In this document: one piece after another, positions 42,636 through 51,185 of the stretch
How positions within the stretch are numbered: position 1 is the stretch's first letter
Layout of the letters: each line of letters starts with the position of its first letter
Assembly: GCA_021800445.1 (NCBI GenBank)
Contig: JAJYYZ010000003.1
Span: forward strand, 26,812 to 90,811
Source: a bacterium
GTDB taxonomy: Bacteria > Thermotogota > Thermotogae > Mesoaciditogales > Mesoaciditogaceae
Reading direction: 5' to 3'
DNA: 64,000 bases
Notes under the pieces: generated by a model
What the model saw: the letters and a program-made list of their open reading frames with translations, nothing else
The model's database searches: none
Told to the model about the DNA's origin: nothing
Made by a program: the position numbers and the translations under genes

Positions 42636-42685
42636 TCTTCCACAACTTATAGAAGTGGGAGAATGCTTGCTCAGAAAATGTTAAA
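42629..42685 (+). mobile_element. IS200/IS605-type end hairpin, copy F
   Basis: GTGACATTCTTCCACAACTT, pairing with ATAGAAGTGGGAG, then AATGCTTGCTCAGAAAATG and TTAAA. Its GAATGTCAC end abuts the PIN pseudogene and supplies the ATG of that truncated frame. Confidence 0.6.
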
Positions 42686-42720
42686 CAACATACATCAAGA
42701 TAAATCTTCATAAATCACCC

Positions 42721-42790
42721 TTGTTTTGCCCATTGGTTATGTGCTATTTCTCACATATTGCTTATTACTATATGCTATAGGCCATTACGG
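42721..42790. repeat. Low-complexity word-salad tract, copy 3
   Basis: Read on the minus strand: AATGGCCTATAGCATATAG, TAATAAGCAATATGTGAG, AAATAGCACATAACCAATGG. Built from TAGCATATAG and AATGGCACATAG variants, as in copies 1 and 4. It lies directly after the stop of the beta-barrel gene. Confidence 0.5.
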
Positions 42791-42791
42791 A

Positions 42792-44069
42792 TCACCACTT
42801 CTGATCTATTGTCAAAGAAAATGAAAACAAGTTCCCGTTGACACCACTTTGAAGATTGACATTTTGGATGTTGTCGTAACTCAAGGCCGGTTCTACGATC
42901 AAGTTTCCGAAGTTCATCTGAGCACTCAAGCAAAATTTATTCATTGTCTCTATGACCGGATCATTTAACCAATATGTGCCTTGAGGTTCGGATGTGCCAT
43001 GCCATGGAACAAGCGGCGTTCTTACGCCCAAATGAACGTTTGTGTAGGTAAATGAAAGTATGCCGGAACTAAGATCACCAAGTGAGACTGGATAATTAAG
43101 TCCGACTTTTACTGCCGCGTTGTTTTCTCCGTATTTGTACCCTATCATGTTTTGATCTATGTTGTTCCATGATGGATAGGCAAGGTACGAATAGTCTGGT
43201 TCTCCCGTCGTTGATTCAAAGGTGTAAGCGGTCGCGCCGGCGAATTCTCCTATGAGTTGCAATTGGCCTATGTTTGTCTGTCCTCCTATTAGCCATGCCA
43301 ATTTGTTCGGGTTTTGAAATCTTCCCGGAAAGAACATGTTCATATCGAAATCGTCGATGAGAAGTTCTGAGTATATGCGAGTTGTATCCGAAAAATTGTA
43401 ATTGGTCCAGAATCCGGCGAAAGCATTGTCGTTTAAACTCGTGTTTTGTGCCCATGGAGATGGAGTTTCTCTTAACACTTCAATTGCCGCGTAAGGCAGG
43501 GGTATGACTGCATACCATGGATCGAAGAATCTCATGAAGAGGATGGCTTCTTCGTAAGCGATTGAAAGTTTGCTTGTCGGGTGAAAGACGAATTCTCTCC
43601 AGTACAGAGACCTTGGATTTATATCATTCAAAAGGATCATGTCTTGTTTGAAGGTAAAGAATTTGTTTACGGTGGCTTCGACGGATATGCCATTGAAAGG
43701 ACCTGCGTTATCATCCAAAAACAAGTGATAGTAATTTCCGGGACCTTCGACAAAGTCCATTCTTCCGAGATCTACCGAAAGATTCGGCGATGAATAGTCA
43801 AAGTACGATCCGTTTATGTACCAATAATGATCAAACGTTATGTAAGCATAAAATGGCGTCGCAAGACCATTTCTTACCATTTGAAAGTCAAAGATGTAAG
43901 ACAATGAAGCCGAAGGTGATTGCCACAGCCTCACGGTGCTCGAAGCACCGATGAGATCCGTGGTGTTGGTTGAATTCAGTGTGAAATTGCCATAGATATT
44001 CAAACCAAAGACTATCGCTGCCAAAGATAAAAAGCTCGAAAGTGCAACGATCTTTCTCATGGCGATCAT
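42792..44069 (-). CDS. Outer-membrane beta-barrel protein (family not recognised)
   Basis: 425 residues with a signal peptide (MRKIVALSSFLSLAAIVFG) after a possible three-codon N-terminal extension; ATG at 44069 overlaps the SLBB stop, and the ATG at 44060 is the alternative. The mature protein is made of alternating aromatic strands with many Trp, Tyr, Phe and Asn and ends LTIDQKW, a C-terminal aromatic as in barrel proteins. RMDFVEGPGNYYHLFLDDN and NGISVEATV echo the Wzi family and suggest a distant relation. Translationally coupled to the polysaccharide-export protein, so it probably forms part of the same export or anchoring machine. Confidence 0.7.
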   Translation of the reverse strand: MIAMRKIVALSSFLSLAAIVFGLNIYGNFTLNSTNTTDLIGASSTVRLWQSPSASLSYIFDFQMVRNGLATPFYAYITFDHYWYINGSYFDYSSPNLSVDLGRMDFVEGPGNYYHLFLDDNAGPFNGISVEATVNKFFTFKQDMILLNDINPRSLYWREFVFHPTSKLSIAYEEAILFMRFFDPWYAVIPLPYAAIEVLRETPSPWAQNTSLNDNAFAGFWTNYNFSDTTRIYSELLIDDFDMNMFFPGRFQNPNKLAWLIGGQTNIGQLQLIGEFAGATAYTFESTTGEPDYSYLAYPSWNNIDQNMIGYKYGENNAAVKVGLNYPVSLGDLSSGILSFTYTNVHLGVRTPLVPWHGTSEPQGTYWLNDPVIETMNKFCLSAQMNFGNLIVEPALSYDNIQNVNLQSGVNGNLFSFSLTIDQKW

Positions 44070-45718
44070 CTACCCGCTCCTTGGGCAGTAACAGTAGATG
44101 TCGAATACGGCGTCGTGGGAACTATGCTTTTCCACAGATAAATTCCACTGTCGGCAAGGTTGAACAAAGATGTGACGTTGTTGACTATTTGCATAAGGTT
44201 ATACAACCCGGATTGAGGAACGTAGAGTATGTCTCCCGGGCTTATGAGAATGTTGTTTGTCGGAATACCGTCTTTTGAAAGGTTAAGTACTTGCGGATAG
44301 TTGTTGGGTCCACCTTTGAATAGATAAACATTTGACATGTCTCCGGCTACCGTTGGACCGCCGGCTGTCAAAATGGCTTCGAGTGCTTTCATGTTCGGTG
44401 AGAATTGGTAAACTCCGGGGTTGTTGACGTCTCCGAAAACATAAACTTTCATCGAAAGTGTTGTAGGCACATATACAACTTCGCCGGGATAAACATTCAA
44501 AGTTGCTAGTGTCTGAGGTGAAACTTGATAAGCGGTTGTTTGAGTTCCGGCGATTATCTCTATCTGTCCCAGATTCCAGTCCAAAAGTCCACCGGCAACA
44601 CCGAGCACTTTAGTTAAAGGCTGAGGGTTGGGCGATGTCAGTTCGTAAGTTCCGGGCGTTCTCACCGCACCTATTACGGTTACGTAATCATTTGGCACTT
44701 TCGGAACGTATATGACATCTCCGGGCTTTACATTTACCGCTGCGAGAGTTTGCGGAGATATATTGTAAGTTGCGCTTTGAGTCTGGGAAATAACGCTGAC
44801 TTTGCCTTCATTCCAGTTCAAGAGTCCCCCGGCAAGTCCAAGAACTTCTGCCAAAGATTCTGAATTTGAAGGTGGAAGATTGTAAGTACCGGGATTTTTG
44901 ACTGCTCCGAGAATTGTGACATATTGCATAGAAAAGACCGGTATCAAAAAGACCATGCCCGGCTCAATTTTGAGGCTTGGCACTTCTCCTTGATATATTC
45001 CTGAAAGGTTTATCGTTTGTCCTGTTGTTTGGCCTTTGTAAAATACTATAACGTTTCTCAAATCAGCGTTTTGATTGAATCCGCCGGTATTTTTGAATAT
45101 GTCAAGTATCGATGTGTTAGGGGTGTACTGAACAAATCCCGGGGTTTGAACTCCGCCCATGACAAAGATCCCATCTTGTTTCAAAGAAGGAACGATTATG
45201 ACATCTCCGACATCAACGATAGGATCGACGATTGATTTTCCGGTCATGAAGTCATAAAAATTGACGGTCATAGATGTTCCAGATGGTGTTATTATCTCAA
45301 CATTTCTGAGATTAGCATCGCTAAAAGTACCTCCGGAGAGTGCAAACACCTCAGATAATTTGGCCTGAGGGCCTGTCATCTGGATGGCTCCAGGATTTTT
45401 GACGCTTCCGAGAACGTAAACCAAAAACGGAGCATAACTCTGGATTGAGACAGTTACCTGAGGTTGGGAGACAAAGGCCTGCATTTTCGAGGTCACAATG
45501 CTTGTGACTTCCTGAATTGTTAAACCGCCGATGCCGATATCGCCTATCGGGATTATTTGAGCATGACCATCAGGACCGATGGTGTATTGGCCTGAAAGTT
45601 CAGGATGACCGTAAACACTTACACCTATGACATCACCGGGACGAAGTTGATAAGATCCTGCGAACACCATAAGACTAAACAGAATAAGAACAATTGATAT
45701 GACGGTAACTTTCTTCAA
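44066..45718 (-). CDS. Polysaccharide export protein with five SLBB domains
   Basis: Wza-type secretin-like exporter component, 550 residues. Signal peptide (KKVTVISIVLILFSLMVFAGS) with no lipobox Cys. Poly_export domain: YQLRPGDVIGVSVYGHPELSG and the following GPDGHAQIIPIGDI. Then come five SLBB units beginning VYVLGSVKNPGAI, IFVMGGVQTPGFV, VTILGAVKNPGTY, VTVIGAVRTPGTY and VYVFGDVNNPGVY, each ending in a hydrophobic-GG element. Five repeats is more than the one to three usual in Wza. Start TTG at 45718 with GGAGG upstream; a longer frame from 45793 lacks a site. C-terminal region (~500-550) has no clear membrane helix. Heads the operon with the beta-barrel gene. Confidence 0.9.
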   Translation of the reverse strand: MKKVTVISIVLILFSLMVFAGSYQLRPGDVIGVSVYGHPELSGQYTIGPDGHAQIIPIGDIGIGGLTIQEVTSIVTSKMQAFVSQPQVTVSIQSYAPFLVYVLGSVKNPGAIQMTGPQAKLSEVFALSGGTFSDANLRNVEIITPSGTSMTVNFYDFMTGKSIVDPIVDVGDVIIVPSLKQDGIFVMGGVQTPGFVQYTPNTSILDIFKNTGGFNQNADLRNVIVFYKGQTTGQTINLSGIYQGEVPSLKIEPGMVFLIPVFSMQYVTILGAVKNPGTYNLPPSNSESLAEVLGLAGGLLNWNEGKVSVISQTQSATYNISPQTLAAVNVKPGDVIYVPKVPNDYVTVIGAVRTPGTYELTSPNPQPLTKVLGVAGGLLDWNLGQIEIIAGTQTTAYQVSPQTLATLNVYPGEVVYVPTTLSMKVYVFGDVNNPGVYQFSPNMKALEAILTAGGPTVAGDMSNVYLFKGGPNNYPQVLNLSKDGIPTNNILISPGDILYVPQSGLYNLMQIVNNVTSLFNLADSGIYLWKSIVPTTPYSTSTVTAQGAGR

Positions 45719-46093
45719 AAGAAATACGCCTCCTCGTATAATATATTTGCAGATGCGAAAAACATATTTCATTAACACGTAACTTATGATCATTGAAAAC
45801 TTAATATCTACACATTGAATGGAATCTTTGAAATTTCACAGAGAAAATCATGAAAAAGATTCCTCAAACTATTACTTCACTTCCGGGCATAGGAATGGTA
45901 ACGGCTGCTGGGATCATCTCAGAAATAGGAATCTTGTGAATGTGATTTATTTCATGATGAGTAACAAGAAACAGTATAATTCGACGGAAATAAAGTAACA
46001 ATCCCATTCAACGAGTTTTCAAAGAACAAGCATTCAAAATGCTAATCGTTTGTTTTGCCTAAATTTACCCTCTTGACAAACTATACCGAAGAC
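45719..46093. other. 375-bp intergenic region with transposase scrap
   Basis: Lies between the SLBB gene (5' side) and the 3' end of glyA. It contains the IS110-type fragment at 45850-45939 and otherwise AT-rich sequence with no gene, repeat copy or clear terminator. A GGAGG just before the SLBB start and a TATTAT sequence further up may belong to its promoter. Confidence 0.6.
45850..45939 (+). pseudogene. Fragment of an IS110-family transposase
   Basis: Thirty codons on the plus strand read TITSLPGIGMVTAAGIIS and EIGIL, then a stop. This is the conserved helix-hairpin-helix-like SIPGIGPxTAAxIxAEIG segment of the IS110 transposase C-terminal (transposase_20) domain. No other part of the transposase is readable around it, so it is a relic. 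Confidence 0.65.
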
Positions 46094-47347
46094 TTAAAAG
46101 ATATCCGGATACAGCGGAAATCTCTTACAAAGTTTTTCAACACGCTCCTTTGCAAGACGTTTTGTTTGATCGACTGGATTATGAATCACAGAGGCTATTA
46201 TATCCGCAATTTCTTCCATTTCTGGCTCCTTCATGCCACGAGTTGTGACAGCCGGTGTGCCTACCCTTATGCCACTCGTTACGGTCGGCGATCTTTGCTC
46301 TCTTGGTATCGTATTTTTGTTAACGGTTATTCCAACTTCACCAAGCAAATTTTCTACTTCTTTGCCAGTTAAACCTGTATCGACGAGATCGACGAGCATT
46401 AGGTGGGTATCCGTTCCTCCGGAAACAATTCTTATCTTCCTGTCGGAAAGAGATTTAGCCAGTTTGGCGGCATTTTTAACTATTTGGCTTTGATAATTTT
46501 TAAATTCAGGAGTCATGGCCTCTTTAAAACAAACGGCTTTTGCCGCTATAACGTGCATAAGAGGGCCTCCTTGTATTCCCGGAAAGATGGTTTTATCTAT
46601 TTGTTTTGCGAATTCTTCTTTAGAAAGAATAAGACCGCCCCTTGGACCTCTGAGCGTTTTGTGCGTCGTTGAAGTCACAATATGGGCATATTCGACTGGA
46701 TTTGGATGAATCTTTGCCGCCACAAGTCCGGCAAAATGTGCCATATCAACGATAAGATATGCCCCCACTTCATCCGCGATTTCTCTGAAACGTTTGAAAT
46801 CAATGATTCTTGGATATGCACTGCCTCCCGTTACTATTATTTTGGGTTTGTTTTCTATCGCGAGTCTTTTGACTTCATCGTAATCTATCGTTTCGGTGTC
46901 TTGGTTAAGGCCGTAAGGAATTACTTTGTAAAGTTTGCCGGAAAAGTTTACAGGTGATCCATGAGTGAGATGTCCTCCTTGTGTTAAAGAAAGGCCCATC
47001 ATGACACTTCCCGGCTCTGCGACTGACATGTAAGCGGCCATATTCGCCTGAGATCCAGCATGTGGTTGAACATTTGCGTGTTTCGCTCCAAAAAGTTGGC
47101 ATGCTCTATCTCTTGCAAGATTTTCGGCTATATCCACTATTTCGCAGCCGCCGTAATAACGTTTTGACGGGTATCCTTCAGCGTATTTGTTGGTCAAAAC
47201 GCTTCCCATTGTCTGTAATACAGCCTTTGAAACGAAATTTTCTGATGCTATAAGTTCAAGGCCGTTTCTTTGCCTTTCGAGTTCTTTATGAACTACCTCG
47301 TAAATTTCCGGATCGACATTCTTTATCTCTTCCCACAAATCTTTCAT
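46094..47347 (-). CDS. glyA: Serine hydroxymethyltransferase
   Basis: PLP enzyme converting serine and tetrahydrofolate to glycine and 5,10-methylene-THF, 417 residues. [13 protein letters not shown] and [15 protein letters not shown] open the protein, with [11 protein letters not shown] for the cofactor. The PLP-binding Lys is in [15 protein letters not shown], and GTPAVTTRG closes the large domain. Last gene of the asnS-ruvB-yggT-nadK-activator operon, 13 bases after the activator gene. It supplies one-carbon units used with the folate genes further right in the window. Confidence 0.97.
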   Translation of the reverse strand: MKDLWEEIKNVDPEIYEVVHKELERQRNGLELIASENFVSKAVLQTMGSVLTNKYAEGYPSKRYYGGCEIVDIAENLARDRACQLFGAKHANVQPHAGSQANMAAYMSVAEPGSVMMGLSLTQGGHLTHGSPVNFSGKLYKVIPYGLNQDTETIDYDEVKRLAIENKPKIIVTGGSAYPRIIDFKRFREIADEVGAYLIVDMAHFAGLVAAKIHPNPVEYAHIVTSTTHKTLRGPRGGLILSKEEFAKQIDKTIFPGIQGGPLMHVIAAKAVCFKEAMTPEFKNYQSQIVKNAAKLAKSLSDRKIRIVSGGTDTHLMLVDLVDTGLTGKEVENLLGEVGITVNKNTIPREQRSPTVTSGIRVGTPAVTTRGMKEPEMEEIADIIASVIHNPVDQTKRLAKERVEKLCKRFPLYPDIF

Positions 47348-47360
47348 TTCATTTTCCTCC

Positions 47361-49079
47361 TCACTTTATATGGTAATTTTCCATCTTGTAAAAAAGCGTT
47401 CTTAAACTTATTCCAAGAGACAGTGCCGTTTTTTTTCTGTTTCTGTCATTTGTCTTTAGGGCTTCTTCTATCAATCCTTTTTCATAATCGGCAAGAGATT
47501 TTTTTAAATCGTGCTTTGTTCCGTTGACATTTTTTTTGTGCACCTGCACGTAAGAAGGCAGAGAAGAAACGGTTATCTCTTTTTCACTTATGTCCATGTT
47601 TATCATCGCCCGTGCTATGAAATTTTCAAGTTCTCTTACATTTCCGGGCCAAGAAATGTTTTCTATCACATTTAAAGCATCCTTTGATATTTTTTCAACC
47701 GATCTGCCGTATTCTTGATTCAATTTTCTTATTATGTATTTTACAAGTGGTTCTATATCTTCGATTCTTTCTCTGAGTGGGGGGATGTAGATGGGAACTA
47801 CGTTAAGCCTGTAATAAAGATCGGGTATGAAAGTTCCGTTTTTGACCATATCTTCAAGATTTATATTCGTGGCGGCTATTATTCTCACGTCAAGGTGTTT
47901 TACTTTGGTACTTCCAAGTTTCGTTATTTCCATCTCTTGAAGGAATCTTAAAAATCTCGATTGAACGTTCAACTCCATCTTTCCAATCTCATCAAGAAAA
48001 AGCGTTCCTCCATTGGATTCTTCAAGAAGACCTATTTTACCTCCCTTACGGGCGCCTGTAAAAGCCCCTTCTTCGTATCCAAAAAGTTCGGATTCGAGGA
48101 TCCCTTCTGGTAGGGCAGCACAATTGACGCTTACAAAAGCGGAGTTCTTTCTATCACTTGCGTTATGTATGGCATGCGCAAAAAGTTCTTTGCCTGTCCC
48201 AGACTCTCCTCTCAAAAGTACGGTTGCTCTCGTGGATGCAACCTTCTTAGCCTGCATTATGGCTATTTGCATGGCACGTCCATTTCCTATGATGTCGTCA
48301 AAGGTGTACTTGGCTCTGAGGTGCCTTATCACCCTGTTTGCCTCTTCAAGCTCGCGGCTTAAAGAAATTATCTTTGAGACATCGTGAATCACACCAACAC
48401 TTCCAACGAATTTGTCATCTATGAAAAGAGGAGTGACGTCGACTATGACATCTTTTTTCATAGGCCCTACCTTGAGCCTATGACCGAATATCGGTCTTTT
48501 TTCTTTTGCCACCATGATATGGACACTCTCTCCTTCGGCTATGTCTATGGTGGCGGGTTTGCCTATGACATCTTCTTCGTTAAATCCGGTCAACTTTGTG
48601 TATTCCGGATTCACCATCACCAAATTTCCTTTTGCATCGGCAACACTTATAGCGTCATCGGTTGATTTTATGATCTTCTCTAACATCAACCTTACACGCT
48701 TTAAATCCGTTACTTCTTCGGCCATCTTTTGGACTTCCGTTATATCCCTGAAAACCGCAAATGCTCCTTTTAAATTACCGTTTTCATCGATAAGCGGAAT
48801 GCGCGATGTTATGATCTTCACATTTCCAACATTTTGAATTCTATCTATTTCTGGCTTTTTATCTTCCACAACTTTATGAAGTCTCGTGTTTGGAACAAAA
48901 TCAACGACTTTTTTACCGGTGTAATCTTCATCTTTAAGATGCAGTATCTGGCGTGCAGTTCTGTTTATGAAGATCACTTCTGCCTGTGCATTAACCATTA
49001 TGACGCCTTCAATCATAGAATTAAGGGCCTGCTCGTAATATTCGTATTTTGAATCAATCATAACGTTTTCCAGATCCAT
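47361..49079 (-). CDS. Sigma-54-dependent type transcriptional activator with two PAS domains
   Basis: Enhancer-binding protein, 572 residues. PAS1 (about 15-115: [20 protein letters not shown]) and PAS2 (about 130-240: [19 protein letters not shown]) sense an unknown signal. The AAA+ domain (about 265-495) has Walker A GESGTGKE, the GAFTGA sigma-54 contact loop in [13 protein letters not shown], Walker [12 protein letters not shown] and the R-finger region. The C-terminal Fis-type HTH ends [24 protein letters not shown]. No receiver domain, so no phosphorelay control. An intact GAFTGA means the genome should contain rpoN, uncommon in this phylum. ATG at 49079 lies inside nadK (26-base overlap). 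Confidence 0.92.
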   Translation of the reverse strand: MDLENVMIDSKYEYYEQALNSMIEGVIMVNAQAEVIFINRTARQILHLKDEDYTGKKVVDFVPNTRLHKVVEDKKPEIDRIQNVGNVKIITSRIPLIDENGNLKGAFAVFRDITEVQKMAEEVTDLKRVRLMLEKIIKSTDDAISVADAKGNLVMVNPEYTKLTGFNEEDVIGKPATIDIAEGESVHIMVAKEKRPIFGHRLKVGPMKKDVIVDVTPLFIDDKFVGSVGVIHDVSKIISLSRELEEANRVIRHLRAKYTFDDIIGNGRAMQIAIMQAKKVASTRATVLLRGESGTGKELFAHAIHNASDRKNSAFVSVNCAALPEGILESELFGYEEGAFTGARKGGKIGLLEESNGGTLFLDEIGKMELNVQSRFLRFLQEMEITKLGSTKVKHLDVRIIAATNINLEDMVKNGTFIPDLYYRLNVVPIYIPPLRERIEDIEPLVKYIIRKLNQEYGRSVEKISKDALNVIENISWPGNVRELENFIARAMINMDISEKEITVSSLPSYVQVHKKNVNGTKHDLKKSLADYEKGLIEEALKTNDRNRKKTALSLGISLRTLFYKMENYHIK

Positions 49080-49881
49080 TTCGGACTCCCCATCCTAACT
49101 TTTGATTCACAATTTTAAAGAAGCTTCTTTCTTTTGTGCAAAGAAAATTCACACTGTTTTCAGAACTTTCAATTTCAAAAGATTCCGTTTTGCTTTGATC
49201 GCCAAGCACATCACCGTCGGAAATTGCGAAATATTTTTCGCTGTCTCGCGGATTTGCATCTATTTCTATCTTCCTTTTTGAAGAAACAACGATTGGCGTC
49301 TTAAAAAGTGTATGGGCCATCATCGGAACTATTGAAAGTACGTTTACCTCCGGATCGATCAAAGATCCGCCAGCGGAAAGATTGTAAGCGGTAGAACCCG
49401 TGGGAGTTGAAATCAGAATTCCGTCGCAAAGTATCGATCCCACCTCCGAATTGTCGATCTTTATGTTGACATCGATCATGTGAGAATGAATATCCCTTTG
49501 AACTATAAATTCGTTTAAAAATTCAATTTCTCCAAATTTGGATCTGACTTTGGAAAATTTTCTTTTGACGATGGTAAAATTTTCATCTGTCAAAATATCC
49601 TTAACTATCCGATCTATTTCGCTAAATTCGTAAGGACTTAAAAAACCGAGATGACCGAAATTTATACCAACCACGAAAGGTACTTTTTGTGCTATTTTTT
49701 TTGCATATCTTAAAACAGTCCCATCACCTCCGAGAATAAAAAAAAGAGAATTATCGGGAGCGTTCTCGGTATCGAAAATTTCTATTTTACCTTCGATTTT
49801 TTTCTTCAGGATCTCAGATGCTTTTATGGCATCGAAATTTTTCTCGTTTTTTAAAATAACGGCACCGTGAAATTTTTTCAT
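49054..49881 (-). CDS. nadK: NAD kinase
   Basis: Phosphorylates NAD to NADP, 275 residues. FILGGDGTVLRYAKK holds the GGDG motif, VVGINFGHLGFLSP follows, FLNEFIVQRD is the NE/D motif and STPTGSTAYNLSAGG the conserved glycine-rich loop. These are all present and in order. It sits directly after yggT with a four-base overlap. Together with nadE further along the window it covers late NAD(P) synthesis. Confidence 0.95.
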   Translation of the reverse strand: MKKFHGAVILKNEKNFDAIKASEILKKKIEGKIEIFDTENAPDNSLFFILGGDGTVLRYAKKIAQKVPFVVGINFGHLGFLSPYEFSEIDRIVKDILTDENFTIVKRKFSKVRSKFGEIEFLNEFIVQRDIHSHMIDVNIKIDNSEVGSILCDGILISTPTGSTAYNLSAGGSLIDPEVNVLSIVPMMAHTLFKTPIVVSSKRKIEIDANPRDSEKYFAISDGDVLGDQSKTESFEIESSENSVNFLCTKERSFFKIVNQKLGWGVRNGSGKRYD

Positions 49882-50174
49882 CTTCTCAACACCACGCTGA
49901 GATCAAAAAGTGAATTAACGACAAAAATTTGGATGAAAAGCAACAAAAGGAAAACTACAAACGGAGTAAAATCTATGTAACCAAAAGGATGTATAAATCT
50001 TCTGAATGGCCTGAGTACAGGTTCGGCAATCTCATCAAAAATTCTCCTGATAGGAAAACCATAAGGAAAGATAAAACTGAGTATTCCATCTATAATAAGT
50101 ACAACCATGAAAAAGACTATGACGATGTTCAAAATGACGGCAATTGCGTAGACAAGATTTGCAACGGCAAACAT
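49878..50174 (-). CDS. YggT-family small membrane protein
   Basis: 98 residues with two hydrophobic helices (about 5-32 and 68-92) around the diagnostic loop FPYGFPIRRIFDEIAEPVLRP, in which the P-x-R-R-x3-x-I/P-x-LRP pattern defines the YggT/Ycf19 family. Proteins of this family are linked to membrane organisation, division or osmotic stress, but the biochemical role is unknown. Coupled to nadK by a four-base overlap and 13 bases after ruvB. Confidence 0.9.
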   Translation of the reverse strand: MFAVANLVYAIAVILNIVIVFFMVVLIIDGILSFIFPYGFPIRRIFDEIAEPVLRPFRRFIHPFGYIDFTPFVVFLLLLFIQIFVVNSLFDLSVVLRR

Positions 50175-50187
50175 GATTCACATCCTT

Positions 50188-51177
50188 TCAAATCAAAGAT
50201 TCTCCTATCACCGAATATCCTCTTTGCGTTAAAATTCTACCTCTCGCGGTTCGAGCGATGAAACCTCCCTGAAGCAAGAACGGTTCGTAAACTTCGCTTA
50301 TGGTTTCTGATTCTATTCCCACACTTGCGGCTAGCGCATTTAGTCCTACAGGCCCGCCTCTGTAATCTTTTGCTATTTTGGAAAGTATCTTTATGTCCAT
50401 ATCATCGAGACCATTTTGGTCAATTTGCATCGATTCGAAGGCCTCTTCTATCGTCTCCATATCAAGGCTTTCTTTTACTTTCACGGTTGCAAAATCTCTT
50501 ATTCTTTTCACGAATCTGTTTACCACCCTTGGCGTTCCCCTGGACCTTTTGGCTATTTCTGTGGCACTGCTATCGTCAATTTTGACTCCAAGTAAAGATG
50601 CCGTTCTTTTCGCTATCAAAGCGAGATCGTCCATCGTGTAAAAATCCATTTCAAAGATCATTCCAAATCTGTTTCTTAAAGGGGCGGTCAGCAACCCACT
50701 TCTCGTCGTCGCACCGACAAGTGTAAATGGATTTATAGAAAGTCTAACACTTCTTGCGCCCGGTCCTTTTCCTATCATGACATCAATTTGAAAATCTTCC
50801 ATAGCCGAATAAAGTATCTCTTCAACCGGATGAGGTAACCTGTGAATTTCATCTATGAAAAGCACATCTCCAGTGGATAAAGACGTTAAAATTGCGGCAA
50901 GATCTCCTTGCCTTTCAACAACAGGTCCGCTTGTTGTCCTCAATTTTCCTCCTATTTCATTTGCTATTATCATGGCAAGACTCGTCTTCCCCAGACCGGC
51001 AGGGCCTGCCAACAAAACATGATCAAGTACGTCGCCTCTCATAGTCGCGGCTTTTATGGCTACACGAAGTCTTGATTTTATTCTTTCCTGACCTATGTAA
51101 TCACTTAAGTTTGCAGGTCTCAAAGAAACAAGCATTTCATCTTCTTTTTGTGGTTCCGAAGAAAGTAATCTCGCCAT
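50188..51177 (-). CDS. ruvB: Holliday junction branch migration helicase RuvB
   Basis: Hexameric AAA+ motor that drives branch migration with RuvA, 329 residues. LSDYIGQERIKSRL, Walker A LAGPAGLGKTSLAM, Walker B DVLFIDEIHRLP, sensor 1 VGATTRSGLL and PLRNRFG with the arginine finger are all present. The C-terminal winged helix (about 255-329) contains GGPVGLNALAASVG and TARGRILTQRGY. A normal length and set of motifs; ruvA and ruvC are not in the window. Confidence 0.97.
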   Translation of the reverse strand: MARLLSSEPQKEDEMLVSLRPANLSDYIGQERIKSRLRVAIKAATMRGDVLDHVLLAGPAGLGKTSLAMIIANEIGGKLRTTSGPVVERQGDLAAILTSLSTGDVLFIDEIHRLPHPVEEILYSAMEDFQIDVMIGKGPGARSVRLSINPFTLVGATTRSGLLTAPLRNRFGMIFEMDFYTMDDLALIAKRTASLLGVKIDDSSATEIAKRSRGTPRVVNRFVKRIRDFATVKVKESLDMETIEEAFESMQIDQNGLDDMDIKILSKIAKDYRGGPVGLNALAASVGIESETISEVYEPFLLQGGFIARTARGRILTQRGYSVIGESLI

Positions 51178-51185
51178 TTTAGCCT

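Noticed and set aside
47361..49079. Sigma-54 promoters (-24/-12) in the window
   Set aside because: I looked for TGGCAC-N5-TTGC type sites upstream of the operons and found none I would defend by eye.
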